A stretch of DNA of 64,000 nucleotides, taken from positions 1 through 64,000 of the forward strand of contig DASXVN010000079.1 of assembly GCA_036504235.1 (NCBI GenBank), read 5' to 3'. Under the pieces are notes generated by a model, which saw only the letters and a list, made by a program, of their open reading frames with translations, had not been told where the DNA came from and searched no databases. Numbering within the stretch: position 1 is the stretch's first letter; each line of letters opens with the position of its first letter. Below, one piece after another: positions 31,442 through 40,342 of this stretch. The stretch is from Zipacnadum sp036504235. GTDB taxonomy: Bacteria > Armatimonadota > Zipacnadia > Zipacnadales > Zipacnadaceae. The translations under genes and the position numbers were made by a program.

Positions 31442-33102
31442 CCGGCCGGGGGAGCCAGGTAAGTCACTTCGATCTCCGGCGGGAGCTGCGGCTGGAACTC
31501 CTGCAGTTGGCTGCGAAGCACCGCCGGGTCCTCCTCCAGGGCGTAGAAGCCGACTACCTGGCCGCCCACCGCGATCTCCTCGCCCGGGGTCTTCCAGGTC
31601 GCCACCAGGACCCAGCGCGGCGGCGGCGGCCCCTGCCGGAACCATTCCGGATAGGCGATGGCGATGCGCGCCCCCTGCTCCTTGACCACCTCGTCGAGCC
31701 TATCCGTGGTCAGCGTCCCCTGGTAGCGGGCCCGGGCCAGCGGATGATTGGCCAGCCCCATCAGGTCCACCAGCCGGGAGTGGCTGTAGTAGCTGACCGC
31801 GCCGATGTCATTGGCGGCCACGATCTGGTCGCGGTAGTAGTGCTCCACAAAGTGCGCCACCTGGAGCTGCTGGAAGTAGACCTCGGCCATCGCCGGCGCG
31901 GTCTGCTTGAGCAGGCCGGCGCGGCTCAGGAAGGGCGGCAAGATCACCAGGCCGGAGACGGCCAGCAGCAGCGCCATGTTGGAGTTGGCGGTGCGCCGCA
32001 CCCGCGCGGGGCCGCGATGCCCCCGCCGCAACTCCGTGTACGCCCAGGCCCACACCACCATCCCCGACCCCAGCAGGTAGGCCTCATAGCGCGCGAACCA
32101 ACCCACCGCGGCCAGGGCCAGGTGCAGGGTGGCGCCGACCAGGAACCCACCCACCACCGTCTGCCAAGCTAGCGAGCGCCGCTCCAGGTAGTTGTCGGAG
32201 CGGTACCAGATCATCCCCGAGAGCAGCGCCAGCAGCGCGAGCAGCGCCGGCACGCCGGTGGTCTGGCGCACCCAGGCCTCGGCTTTGGTGACCAGCAAAC
32301 CCCCGTTTTGCGCCCCGGCCAGCGCTTTGACCAGCATGGTGTTGGGCAGGAACGACTCGCCGTGCGCGAGGTTAATCGCCCCAAAGGTGCAGATGACCAG
32401 CGCCCCGACCGCGGGCAGCGCCACGCCCAGCCGCCGCCGGCCCCCCACCACCAGGAACAGGCCCATCCCCAGCAGCAGGAAGAAGGACTCAAAGCGCGCC
32501 GCGGTCGCCAGCGCCGCGAGAATCAGCGGCGTGTTCACCGGGCTGCGGTGGTCGAGGTGCCGGGCCACGCTCAGCAGCAGCGCGACCACCAGGACCAAGT
32601 GGAGCACGTGCTCCATGCCGGTGAAGGCCAGCGGCGCCAGCGGCACCGCCAGCATGAAGGCCAGCCCCAGCAGCAGAGCGAGGAAGGGACTCCAGCCGCG
32701 ATCCAGCAGGAAGCCGCCCAACCACCAGAGCAGCCCCGCGGCGAGGATTAGGTTGAGCACCAGCGGGGCGGTGTCCTGACCGGGCGCGAAGGTGATCACT
32801 GCGGTGAGCAGGAGGGTCCACAGCGGCGAGGAAGAGGCGCTCGCCCACACGCCGGGGTTAATGCCCAGCACTCCGGTATGGGCGAGATTGCGCGCCAGCG
32901 TCAGATGAATGTAGGGGTCGTCCAGGGGGTAGGCAAAGGGGTGATTGCCGTAGGCCGCCAGCACGTAGTAGACCAGTTCGGCCAGGAGCGCCAGCAGTCC
33001 GGCGCGCACGAAGAGGCGCGCCCCCCGATCCCGGGCGGGCCGCGGCCGATCGTGGCGAAGAGGCGCCGACACGTTTTCGTCCCACTTGGCTATGGCGTCC
33101 AC
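31438..33102 (-). CDS. Multi-spanning GT-C-like membrane protein
   Basis: A 554-residue integral membrane protein with about 10 helices over residues 25-400 and a soluble C-terminal part. The first periplasmic loop contains PLDDPYIHLTLARNLA, an acidic DD motif placed as in GT-C glycosyltransferases that use lipid-linked sugar donors. The C-terminal region (YYSHSRLVDLMGLANH) is often found in such proteins. Acceptor and donor unknown. The start is GTG 33102, overlapping the upstream NagB-like gene by 13 bp, so the two are coupled. Confidence 0.65.
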   Translation of the reverse strand: MDAIAKWDENVSAPLRHDRPRPARDRGARLFVRAGLLALLAELVYYVLAAYGNHPFAYPLDDPYIHLTLARNLAHTGVLGINPGVWASASSSPLWTLLLTAVITFAPGQDTAPLVLNLILAAGLLWWLGGFLLDRGWSPFLALLLGLAFMLAVPLAPLAFTGMEHVLHLVLVVALLLSVARHLDHRSPVNTPLILAALATAARFESFFLLLGMGLFLVVGGRRRLGVALPAVGALVICTFGAINLAHGESFLPNTMLVKALAGAQNGGLLVTKAEAWVRQTTGVPALLALLALLSGMIWYRSDNYLERRSLAWQTVVGGFLVGATLHLALAAVGWFARYEAYLLGSGMVVWAWAYTELRRGHRGPARVRRTANSNMALLLAVSGLVILPPFLSRAGLLKQTAPAMAEVYFQQLQVAHFVEHYYRDQIVAANDIGAVSYYSHSRLVDLMGLANHPLARARYQGTLTTDRLDEVVKEQGARIAIAYPEWFRQGPPPPRWVLVATWKTPGEEIAVGGQVVGFYALEEDPAVLRSQLQEFQPQLPPEIEVTYLAPPAG

Positions 33103-34007
33103 CCCAGGGAAGACAGGTCTACGGCCGTCCCCTGCAGCTCGGCGGCGGCCGGCACATCGAGGAACAAAGCGGCATGCGGCAGAGTGCGCAGGATGCTGCC
33201 GGGCGTCTGCTCGGTGATCTCGCCCAGGAGCAGCTTGGCCACGGCGCTAGCCTTCGCCGCGCCCGGCGCGACGCACGACCAGTAGCTGACCGTGTGCTCC
33301 CGGCCCGGAGCCGGAGAGAAGCGGGTCAGCGCCGGCACGGTCAGAGTCAGCGCTCGGGGAATCTCCTCCACCCGCGCGAAATGGCCCTCATTCACCTGCT
33401 GTTGCTTGGCCGCGGGGGCCACCTCAATCACCTTCACCAACTCCGGGTCGTCAAACCGCGCCGCCGGCGGGTCATTGAAAGCCAAGTGGGCATTGACCTC
33501 GCCAATGCCGCCCTGCACGATCTGGGGCGGAAAGCGGCGGAGCAACTCCGCGTAGCGCGCGGCTTCCGCGTCGGCCGGCGGAGAGTCGCCGCGCAAGGGC
33601 TGAATCGCGGCCGGGTCCAGGGCCCGGCCTTTCGCCAGGAGCAGACCCCACAAATGCGTGTTGTGATAGTAGCGAAAGCTCCGCGAGTCGTCGGCCGGCA
33701 GCTCCAGGTACTCGTCCATCTGCCCGGCGAACCGCACCGCCGCCCAGGGCACCGTCGGGTCCTCCACCAGCGCCGCCAGGGTCTCGTCCTGCGAGGGAGC
33801 GGCGGCGAAAATCACGCTCAGGCTCTCCGTCTCGGTGGCGGCCCGGCGAAACTCGCTCGCCAGCGCCGCGGCCGCCGCCTGGCCCAGGGCCGCCCGATCG
33901 GCATAAATGTAGACGTACAGTTGGTCCACCTGGAATCCCAGGCAAGGCAACTGCGCCGCCAGGGGCGCCTGCTCCGGGTCCAGTGGGGCAAAGCGCGTGT
34001 TCAGCAT
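33090..34007 (-). CDS. Glucosamine-6-phosphate isomerase/deaminase-like protein
   Basis: A 305-residue member of the NagB/RpiA/6-phosphogluconolactonase superfamily. FRYYHNTHLWG, GGIGEVNAHLAFNDPP (comparable to GIGxNGHLAFNEP of NagB) and NEGHFARVEEIPRALTLTV support the NagB branch. The active-site Asp/His/Glu set is partly changed, so deamination of glucosamine 6-phosphate is likely but not certain. It overlaps the nitrilase-family gene upstream by 7 bp and the membrane gene downstream by 13 bp: a tight three-gene unit. Confidence 0.7.
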   Translation of the reverse strand: MLNTRFAPLDPEQAPLAAQLPCLGFQVDQLYVYIYADRAALGQAAAAALASEFRRAATETESLSVIFAAAPSQDETLAALVEDPTVPWAAVRFAGQMDEYLELPADDSRSFRYYHNTHLWGLLLAKGRALDPAAIQPLRGDSPPADAEAARYAELLRRFPPQIVQGGIGEVNAHLAFNDPPAARFDDPELVKVIEVAPAAKQQQVNEGHFARVEEIPRALTLTVPALTRFSPAPGREHTVSYWSCVAPGAAKASAVAKLLLGEITEQTPGSILRTLPHAALFLDVPAAAELQGTAVDLSSLGWTP

Positions 34008-34966
34008 CCGTCTTCGGCCATCCTCAGAGTGCGGGTGTCCTGCTCCTGGCCGGTCGGCACGGTCAGCGGGCCGTACAACTCCGGCCGGCGGCTCTTGATC
34101 CAGCGACGGCCGGTGCTGACCGGCGGCAGACCGGCGTCCAGGTCCGCGATCACCATATCGTCGGCGGCGCGCCCGGTCTCCACCAGAATCCGCCCGAAAG
34201 GGTCCAGGATCATCGCGTTGCCGGTGCGGATCTCATTGTCGTCAACCCCGACGCCGTTGCTGAAGATCAGGAAGATCCCATTGTCGTGGGCCCGGGCGGG
34301 GAGCCAGCGCAGCAGCCAGCCGCGCCCTTTCTCGCCGCGCAGTTCGGCCTCAATCGCCGCCGGGTCCTGCGCGCGATCGTCCCACAGCGCACGGTCCACC
34401 AGGCCCATCAGGTGCGGGTTCTTGGACTCCACCCCGCCGGTCTGGTGCGGGGCCAGCAGCACCTCGGCCCCTTGCAGCGCCGTGATCCGGACGTTCTCGC
34501 CAAGGTTGTTATCGTAGCAGATGAGCACGCCCACGCGGCAGCCGTGCGGCGTGTCGAACACCGTGTACTCCGACCCGCTGGAGATGAACTCGCTCTCGAA
34601 GGCGTGCAGCTTGCGGTGCCGGTGCAGCTCCCCGGTGGGCAGGACGACCACGTAGGTGTTGTAGAGCTGCTCACCGGCGCGTTCCACCAAACCCGCGCCG
34701 ATGGTCATACCGGTCTCGCGAGACAACTCCAACAGCGCCTGCGCTGAGGGGCCCTCGGGGACCGGCTCGGCCAGTTCCGCCAACTGCTCCCGGCTCAAGT
34801 GGCGCAGGAACCAGTAGCCGGTCAGGCAGCACTCGGGGCAGACCAAAATCTCCACGCCCTGCGCGGCGGCCTGCAGGGCGAAGTGCCGCACCTTCGCGAA
34901 GTTGGCTGCTTTGTCGCCGGGTGCCGCCTCAAACTGTACGGCAGCCGCTCGGATGTCTCGCTGCAC
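34001..34966 (-). CDS. Carbon-nitrogen hydrolase (nitrilase superfamily)
   Basis: A 321-residue alpha-beta-beta-alpha hydrolase. Catalytic triad: Glu in LVCPECCLTGY, Lys in HRHRKLHAFE, Cys in VGVLICYDNN. Members cleave non-peptide C-N bonds such as those of N-carbamoylputrescine, ureido acids or omega-amides. GTG 34966 is preferred because GGAGG lies eight bases before it; GTG 34987 is an alternative giving seven more residues. An aminotransferase related to putrescine aminotransferase lies upstream, so a polyamine or omega-amino route is possible. Confidence 0.8.
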   Translation of the reverse strand: MQRDIRAAAVQFEAAPGDKAANFAKVRHFALQAAAQGVEILVCPECCLTGYWFLRHLSREQLAELAEPVPEGPSAQALLELSRETGMTIGAGLVERAGEQLYNTYVVVLPTGELHRHRKLHAFESEFISSGSEYTVFDTPHGCRVGVLICYDNNLGENVRITALQGAEVLLAPHQTGGVESKNPHLMGLVDRALWDDRAQDPAAIEAELRGEKGRGWLLRWLPARAHDNGIFLIFSNGVGVDDNEIRTGNAMILDPFGRILVETGRAADDMVIADLDAGLPPVSTGRRWIKSRRPELYGPLTVPTGQEQDTRTLRMAEDGC

Positions 34967-35037
34967 GGGTCTCGCCTCCGCTCGCACTGTTCACCGAAAC
35001 GAAGCCGCTCTCCTTCTCCGGGCCACTCAAGGGGCAG

Positions 35038-35064
35038 GCAAAAGGGGAGCGTCGCCGCTCCCCT
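35038..35064 (-). terminator. Terminator after the class-III aminotransferase gene
   Basis: Stem AGGGGAGCG / CGCTCCCCT with a 4-base loop (35043-35064), followed on the minus strand by TTTTGCC. Confidence 0.8.
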
Positions 35065-35102
35065 GGTATTGGTCTCCAAGTTGTCGCCGGTCGGCCCCGG
35101 CG

Positions 35103-36356
35103 CTATTCGGCCAGCAGCAGGGCGACGTTGGCCAGCGCTTCGCCGAGGTCAGCCACCACCCGGTCGACCTCCTCCGCAGTGATGATCGCCGGCGGCTCCA
35201 GCCGCAGCGTCTCGGGGGCGTTCATGGCGAACGCCGCCAGAATCCCCGCGGAGACCAGGCCGCCGATGATCAGGCCGCCGATGTCGGGGTCCGTGAACTG
35301 CATCCCCACCAGCAGCCCCCGGCCGCGCACCTCCACGACCAACTCGGGGTACTGTCGCCCCAGTTCCTGGCAGCCGGCCAGCAGTTGTGCCCCGCGCTCG
35401 GCGCACTTGTCCGCCGCGTGCTCCTGCTGCAGCGCCTCGAGCGACGCCAACGCTGCGGCGCAGGCCAAGGGATTGCCGCCAAAAGTTGAGGTGTGCACGT
35501 AGGGGTTCTCGGCGAAAACATCCCAGATCGCCGGCCGCCCCACGACCGCCGCGATGGGCATGACTCCGCCGCCCAGCGCCTTGCCCAGGGTGAGCAGGTC
35601 CGGGCAGACGTCTTCCCAATCGCAGGCCAACCACTTGCCGGTGCGGGCGAGACCGGTCTGGATTTCGTCGAGAATCAGCAGCGCGCCGGTGCGGTCGCAG
35701 ATGTCGCGGGCCGCGCGCAGGTAGCCGTCCGGCGGGATGATGATGCCGGCCTCGCACTGGATCGGCTCCAGGATCACCGCCGCAGTCTGGTCGTCCACCG
35801 CCGCCGCCAGGGCCTGGGCGTCGCCGAAAGGTACGTGGGTGAAGCCCTCCAGCAGCGGCTCAAAGGGGTCGCGGTAGGTCTTGCGGCCCGAGGCGGAGAG
35901 CGCCCCGAAGGTCTTGCCGTGGAAGGCGCCCTGCGCCGCGACGAAGTGCGGGCGCTTGGTGTGAGCGCGCGCCAGCTTCAGCGCCCCCTCCACCGCCTCG
36001 GCGCCGGAGTTGCAGATGAAGGAGTATTGCAGGTCGCCCGGGGTGAGCTGGGCCAGCTTCTCGGCCAGCGCGCCGAGGTGCGGGTCCACCAGCAGATGGC
36101 TGCCCAGCGGCATGGAGTCGAGCTGCTTGCGGACCGCGGCGATTACGCTCGGCGGTCGGTGCCCCAGGGTGAACACGCCGGGACCGCCCAGGCAGTCGAG
36201 ATACCGCGTTCCGTCGCTGGCCGTGACGTAGCAGCCCTCGGCCCCCACCTCGGCGGCCTCCAGGCCCATGAACTTGAGCAGGGACACCATCCCCGGATTG
36301 AGGTAATCGTGATACCGCTGCATCGTGAGCGGGCCGAGATCGGCGTTGGCGTCCAT
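35103..36356 (-). CDS. Class-III aminotransferase, putrescine aminotransferase-like
   Basis: A 417-residue PLP fold-type I enzyme. Cofactor motifs: NSGAEAVEGALKLAR, FHGKTFGALSASG, LILDEIQTGLARTG, and the Schiff-base Lys in LTLGKALGGGVMP. Long stretches (YLNPGM, DCLGGPGVFTLGHR, STFGGNPLACAAALAS) resemble PatA/YgjG more than acetylornithine aminotransferase. Predicted to move the omega-amino group of putrescine, or a similar amine, to a 2-oxo acid. ATG 36356 follows AAGGGAG; upstream in-frame residues are not conserved-looking. Flanked by its own terminator. Confidence 0.8.
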   Translation of the reverse strand: MDANADLGPLTMQRYHDYLNPGMVSLLKFMGLEAAEVGAEGCYVTASDGTRYLDCLGGPGVFTLGHRPPSVIAAVRKQLDSMPLGSHLLVDPHLGALAEKLAQLTPGDLQYSFICNSGAEAVEGALKLARAHTKRPHFVAAQGAFHGKTFGALSASGRKTYRDPFEPLLEGFTHVPFGDAQALAAAVDDQTAAVILEPIQCEAGIIIPPDGYLRAARDICDRTGALLILDEIQTGLARTGKWLACDWEDVCPDLLTLGKALGGGVMPIAAVVGRPAIWDVFAENPYVHTSTFGGNPLACAAALASLEALQQEHAADKCAERGAQLLAGCQELGRQYPELVVEVRGRGLLVGMQFTDPDIGGLIIGGLVSAGILAAFAMNAPETLRLEPPAIITAEEVDRVVADLGEALANVALLLAE

Positions 36357-36440
36357 GACTGGGGCTCCCTTGTGTGCTAGGCTGGCTAGGTGCGCCGGAG
36401 CGGCTCGCGGCGGCGAGGCTCGCAAACCGCCCCGGCAAAA

Positions 36441-36480
36441 GGCAAACACCCCTGACGCGGCGTTCCCGCCGGCAGGGGTG
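36441..36480 (-). terminator. Terminator after tRNA-Pro
   Basis: CACCCCTG (36447-36454) pairs with CAGGGGTG (36473-36480) around a CGGCG-containing inner stem. The minus-strand continuation is TTTGCCTTTTGCC. Confidence 0.75.
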
Positions 36481-36493
36481 CTGTGGTAAGTGA

Positions 36494-36571
36494 TGGTCGG
36501 GGCGGCCAGATTCGAACTGGCGACCTTTAGACCCCCAGTCTAACGCGCTAACCGGGCTGCGCTACGCCCCG
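36494..36571 (-). tRNA. tRNA-Pro (GGG)
   Basis: Acceptor CGGGGCG pairs with CGCCCCG, followed by A and an encoded CCA. The anticodon arm TTAGA-CTGGGGG-TCTAA gives anticodon GGG. T arm: GCCAGTTCGAATCTGGC. It lies on the minus strand downstream of hup. Confidence 0.95.
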
Positions 36572-36614
36572 ACCAAACTGCTGACGTGGACCCGAGAGCC
36601 CACGGGGGGATGAC

Positions 36615-36905
36615 CTAGAGAACGGACTTCTTCAGATTGGCGCCGGCCTTGAACTTCGGGGTCTTGCGCGCGGCGATCTTGATCTTCTCGCCGGTCTGCG
36701 GGTTGACGCCCTGGCGGGCCTTGGTCTTGACGACGCTGAAGGAGCCAAAACCGGTGAACTGGACGACCTTGCCCTTCTTGAGGCTAGCCGTGATGGTGGC
36801 CAGCACTGCGTCTACGGCGCCCGTTGCCGCGACCTTGCTCAAACCGGTCTCTTTCGCAACAGCCTCCGCGATCTGCGTCTTGTTGAGAGTTTCCAGAGTT
36901 GCCAT
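36615..36905 (-). CDS. hup: HU-family DNA-binding protein
   Basis: A 96-residue histone-like protein. The N-terminal helices (LNKTQIAEAVAKETGLSK) form the dimer body. VQFTGFGSFSVVKTKARQGVNP contains the GFGSF core and the start of the DNA-clasping arm. KFKAGANLKKSVL closes the fold. It bends and compacts DNA without strong sequence preference. AAGGGAGG precedes the ATG. The next genes on the strand are tRNA-Pro downstream and gpsA 78 bp upstream. Confidence 0.95.
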   Translation of the reverse strand: MATLETLNKTQIAEAVAKETGLSKVAATGAVDAVLATITASLKKGKVVQFTGFGSFSVVKTKARQGVNPQTGEKIKIAARKTPKFKAGANLKKSVL

Positions 36906-36983
36906 TCTTCCGCCTCCCTTTTAATGTGCGCGCGTCTTTGATATCCAACTAAATCCGAGGAGCTATTCGCCGCCTCATGCAGC

Positions 36984-38030
36984 TTATCCTGCCTGCCCTG
37001 GCGATTGAGGCGAACACCAGGCCTCATTTTCTGCCTTCTCCGGCCGCGTCATCAGAGCCGTCACGGCCTCGGAGACTGCAACCTTCTCGAACAACACCGA
37101 GCAGATGGCCTCGGTGAGAGGCACAGCCACGTCGAACTCACGACCCAAGCGGCGGGCAGCCACGGCGGTGTACACGCCCTCCGCCACCGAATAGGTGGCC
37201 TGCCGGATCTCGTCCCAGCTTTCGCCGCGGGCGAGCCGGTTGCCTACACTCCAGTTGCGGCTATCGGAGCTGTGACAGGTGGCGACCAGGTCGCCCATCC
37301 CCGCGGCTCCCCAGAAGGTAGCCGGCTGCGCTCCGAGGCACACCCCGAGCCTACCCATCTCGGTAAGCCCTCTCGTCACCAGCGCGGCTTTAGCGTTGGC
37401 GCCCAAATCGAGCCCGTCGCTCGCGCCCGCCCCGATGGCGATGACATTCTTCAGTGCCCCGCAAATCTCCACGCCAATTATATCACAATTGCGATATACA
37501 CGGAAGAGGGGCGAGGACATCAATCGCTGAGCCCGAGTGGCGATCTGCTCGGTGGCGGCCGCCACCACGCTCATCGCCGGTTTGCCCGAGGCGATCTCCT
37601 TGGACAGGTTCGGCCCGCTCAGGGTGGCCAGCGGCAACTCCGACCCCAGCACCTCCCCGATCACCTGGCTCATGCGCAGCCCGGTGGCCTCCTCGAGGCC
37701 CTTGGTCGCGTTGAGCAGCAGGGGCGCGGCGAGCAGTCCGGCGCGGGCCTGCTCCAGCACCCCGCGCAGGAACTGCGAGGGCACGGCCAGCACCACGGCA
37801 TCGGGAGTCTCCAGCGTTTCGGCCAGATCGGTGTGCACGGTCAGGGACGGCGGCAGCTCGCACTCGGGGCGGTAGCGCCGGTTGCGGCGGGTGGTGCGCA
37901 TGTCCTCGGCGAGGTCCGCCTCCAGGCACCATAGCCGCACCGCGCGTCCGGAACGGGCCAGCATCGCGGCCAGGGTCGTCCCCCAGGCCCCGGCGCCCAG
38001 CACTGCTACCTTGTTGAACTCGTCATTCAT
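36984..38030 (-). CDS. gpsA: Glycerol-3-phosphate dehydrogenase [NAD(P)+]
   Basis: A 348-residue enzyme making sn-glycerol 3-phosphate from dihydroxyacetone phosphate for phospholipids. VAVLGAGAWGTTLAAMLA is the dinucleotide site; LSGPNLSKEIASGKP and the catalytic-Lys region ALKNVIAIGAGASDGL are characteristic. GMGDLVATCHSSDSRN and the C-terminal VPLTEAICSVLF complete the match. With plsY nearby it forms the start of phosphatidic acid synthesis. The pair is separated only by the beta-helix gene. Confidence 0.95.
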   Translation of the reverse strand: MNDEFNKVAVLGAGAWGTTLAAMLARSGRAVRLWCLEADLAEDMRTTRRNRRYRPECELPPSLTVHTDLAETLETPDAVVLAVPSQFLRGVLEQARAGLLAAPLLLNATKGLEEATGLRMSQVIGEVLGSELPLATLSGPNLSKEIASGKPAMSVVAAATEQIATRAQRLMSSPLFRVYRNCDIIGVEICGALKNVIAIGAGASDGLDLGANAKAALVTRGLTEMGRLGVCLGAQPATFWGAAGMGDLVATCHSSDSRNWSVGNRLARGESWDEIRQATYSVAEGVYTAVAARRLGREFDVAVPLTEAICSVLFEKVAVSEAVTALMTRPEKAENEAWCSPQSPGQAG

Positions 38031-38058
38031 TCGTATTTCGCCAGCCTCTCGGGAGGCT

Positions 38059-40296
38059 CTATTCGCCGGCCTCGAGTCGAATTCCTATGCGGCTGCCCTC
38101 GACGAAGATCCGGTACAGGCGCACATCGGTCACGCCGGCGGGCAGATCGTTGATCGGCTTGGGCCGCTCCCGGCGCAGGAAGCTGAGCATCTCGCGCAGG
38201 AAGGAAGAGTCGGTGACCCCCGCGTCGGGCACCGGGAAGGTCGCTCCGGTCTGGTCCGCATTCCGGTTATGCAGCAGTCCCACGCGGGCCCCCGGGGCGT
38301 TGATCTGGAAGAAAGCATCGGCCGCGTCCGCTGGGGCATTGTTGCGCTGGCACCCCAGGAACAGCGCTTCCGTTTTCGCGCCGTCTCCGCCAATCGCCAC
38401 ATGCGTAGTGAGCGGGCTGACCGAGGCCATGACGCCGCTGAGCATGGTCAGGCGCCCCGCAAAGCCGTTGAGGTCGATCAAGGCACGCGCGTCGTCTTTC
38501 GCGGAGACGGCGATATTGCCGCCCTGGTAGTAAATCTCGCCGCTGCCGGTGGGCCGGATGAACAGCGGCCAGCGATTGGTCTCGTACCACAGGTCCTGCG
38601 CCAGCACGCGGCCGCCCTTCTGCACGTCCCAAGTGACCTGGCTGTCGCTGGTGGCACCGGAGAACATGCAGACCCGCCCCGGCGCTTCTTTGCCCGCGGC
38701 TCGCTGCACGCCACCCACCACTCGGAAGCTCACCGGCGCTCCCGCGTGGTAGAAATCGTGCAGGCTCACGTCGGCGTTCTCGACGCCGTCCACCAACACG
38801 CCTACCTGCGTCGCATTCGGCACCGAGGCGCCCTGCGCGAAGATGCGGCCGCCCGGTTGATCGCAGTTCCCCACGACCAGCCCGTCGGTCTGCGCGGTGC
38901 CGCGCAGATGCAGATGGCGCAGCAACGCCCGACTGGGACCCGCCAGGTACAGCACCGGCCCCGGGTCCGCGCCGGTCTTCTGAAGTAGCGTCTGGCCGAG
39001 CAGGCCATCGCCGACCAGTTGCACGTCACAACCGGCGGGCACGGTCACCGTGCGCTCCACCGAGTAAACGCCTTTCGGGAAGTGGACCACGGGCCGCTGC
39101 CCCTTGAAGATCGCCGCCTCCGCAATGGCCTCCTGAATGGCGGCGGCGGCGGCGCCCACCGGCACCTCGATTACGGGGCGGTGCCGGTTGGGCGGAGTGG
39201 GCGGCAGTTCCGGCGCGACTACCTCGGCGGCCTCGCTGGGCGAGATCAGGTCATCTACGGAAGTCGTCCGGCCCCAGCACCTCAGCGGCTCGGCCACGGA
39301 AAAGCGATTGCCCATCGAGAACAGGTCGGCCTGCAGGGTAGGCTGGCCCACCTGGACGGCCGGTCCCGGTCCGGGGGTGAAAATCCGGTTGTCCAGCAAC
39401 ACCACCGGCCCCAGGTTGCCCACTTGGATCGGAGTGGCGTCCTGGGCATTGACCACCGTATTCTCCTGGAAGGTCAGCAGCGCCCCGGCGCTCATCCCGC
39501 TGGCCACGAAGAAAGCCTTGGAGCCCTCCGAGTAGTTGTTGCGGAAGGAGAAGTAGCCCAGATTGCCGATGGTCAGATCGGCCACCTTGGACCGGCGGAA
39601 GACGCTGTTGTAGACGCAGAAGTTGCCGGCCCCGAAGGTGTTGGTGACGCCCACCCGGCAGTCCTCAAACAGGCTGTACCAGACAAACCAGTCCAGCGCG
39701 TTGAAGTTCTCGATGGAAACGGCGGCCTGGGTGCAGCGGTAGAACTTGCAGCGCAGGATAGAGGTCTCGGCGTCCATGAAGCCGCGACTGCCGCCGCGGA
39801 TGCCGAAACCCACGTCCTGGAAGACCTCATCGGCGTGCTCGTTGTGGGTGGTGGCGTTGGGCTGTTTGCCCTCCCAGCCGTGGTCCACCGCGCACTTGGC
39901 CCGGCCCGCGCCGTCCCAAGTCAGCCGTCCCCAGGAGGAATAGGCCACGCCGTTGAACCAGGCCATGGTCCCATCCTGCGGGCCGTCCCAACGCAGCATG
40001 GTGGTCGCCGGGTCCTCGCCGAGGATGCTGATTCCCGTGCGCGTCGCCATGGTCAGGGTGCTGGTCAGGCGATAAGTCCCGGCGGGCAGGTAGAGCACCG
40101 CGGGCTTGTTCTCCTGGCCCAATTCATCGAAAGCCTGCTGCAGCGCGGCCGTATCGTCGGCGATCCCGTCGCCCTTGGCGCCATAGTCGCGGACGGCATT
40201 GGCCCAACTGGGGAAAGGGCCCACGAACTCCTCCGCCCGCACCGGCCCGGCGCCCAGCAGCACCGCGCAGATCAGGGAGGCATAACACAGCTTCAT
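38059..40296 (-). CDS. Secreted right-handed beta-helix protein (pectate-lyase superfamily)
   Basis: A 745-residue exported protein: signal peptide MKLCYASLICAVLLGAGPVRA. Then comes the pectate-lyase-superfamily opening VRDYGAKGDGIADDTAALQQAF and LYLPAGTYRLTSTL. A second, similar start lies near residue 380 (IQEAIAEAAIFKGQRPVVHFPKG, YSVERTV), indicating two consecutive beta-helix modules. Family members bind or cleave polysaccharides and also occur as phage tailspikes. Catalytic residues cannot be assigned. AAGGAG precedes the ATG. It interrupts an otherwise housekeeping order (gpsA-plsY-der) on the same strand. Confidence 0.8.
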   Translation of the reverse strand: MKLCYASLICAVLLGAGPVRAEEFVGPFPSWANAVRDYGAKGDGIADDTAALQQAFDELGQENKPAVLYLPAGTYRLTSTLTMATRTGISILGEDPATTMLRWDGPQDGTMAWFNGVAYSSWGRLTWDGAGRAKCAVDHGWEGKQPNATTHNEHADEVFQDVGFGIRGGSRGFMDAETSILRCKFYRCTQAAVSIENFNALDWFVWYSLFEDCRVGVTNTFGAGNFCVYNSVFRRSKVADLTIGNLGYFSFRNNYSEGSKAFFVASGMSAGALLTFQENTVVNAQDATPIQVGNLGPVVLLDNRIFTPGPGPAVQVGQPTLQADLFSMGNRFSVAEPLRCWGRTTSVDDLISPSEAAEVVAPELPPTPPNRHRPVIEVPVGAAAAAIQEAIAEAAIFKGQRPVVHFPKGVYSVERTVTVPAGCDVQLVGDGLLGQTLLQKTGADPGPVLYLAGPSRALLRHLHLRGTAQTDGLVVGNCDQPGGRIFAQGASVPNATQVGVLVDGVENADVSLHDFYHAGAPVSFRVVGGVQRAAGKEAPGRVCMFSGATSDSQVTWDVQKGGRVLAQDLWYETNRWPLFIRPTGSGEIYYQGGNIAVSAKDDARALIDLNGFAGRLTMLSGVMASVSPLTTHVAIGGDGAKTEALFLGCQRNNAPADAADAFFQINAPGARVGLLHNRNADQTGATFPVPDAGVTDSSFLREMLSFLRRERPKPINDLPAGVTDVRLYRIFVEGSRIGIRLEAGE

Positions 40297-40342
40297 TGGT
40301 TCTCCTTAGTGAGGGGGAAATGCCGCAAACTGCGAGGCTTGT

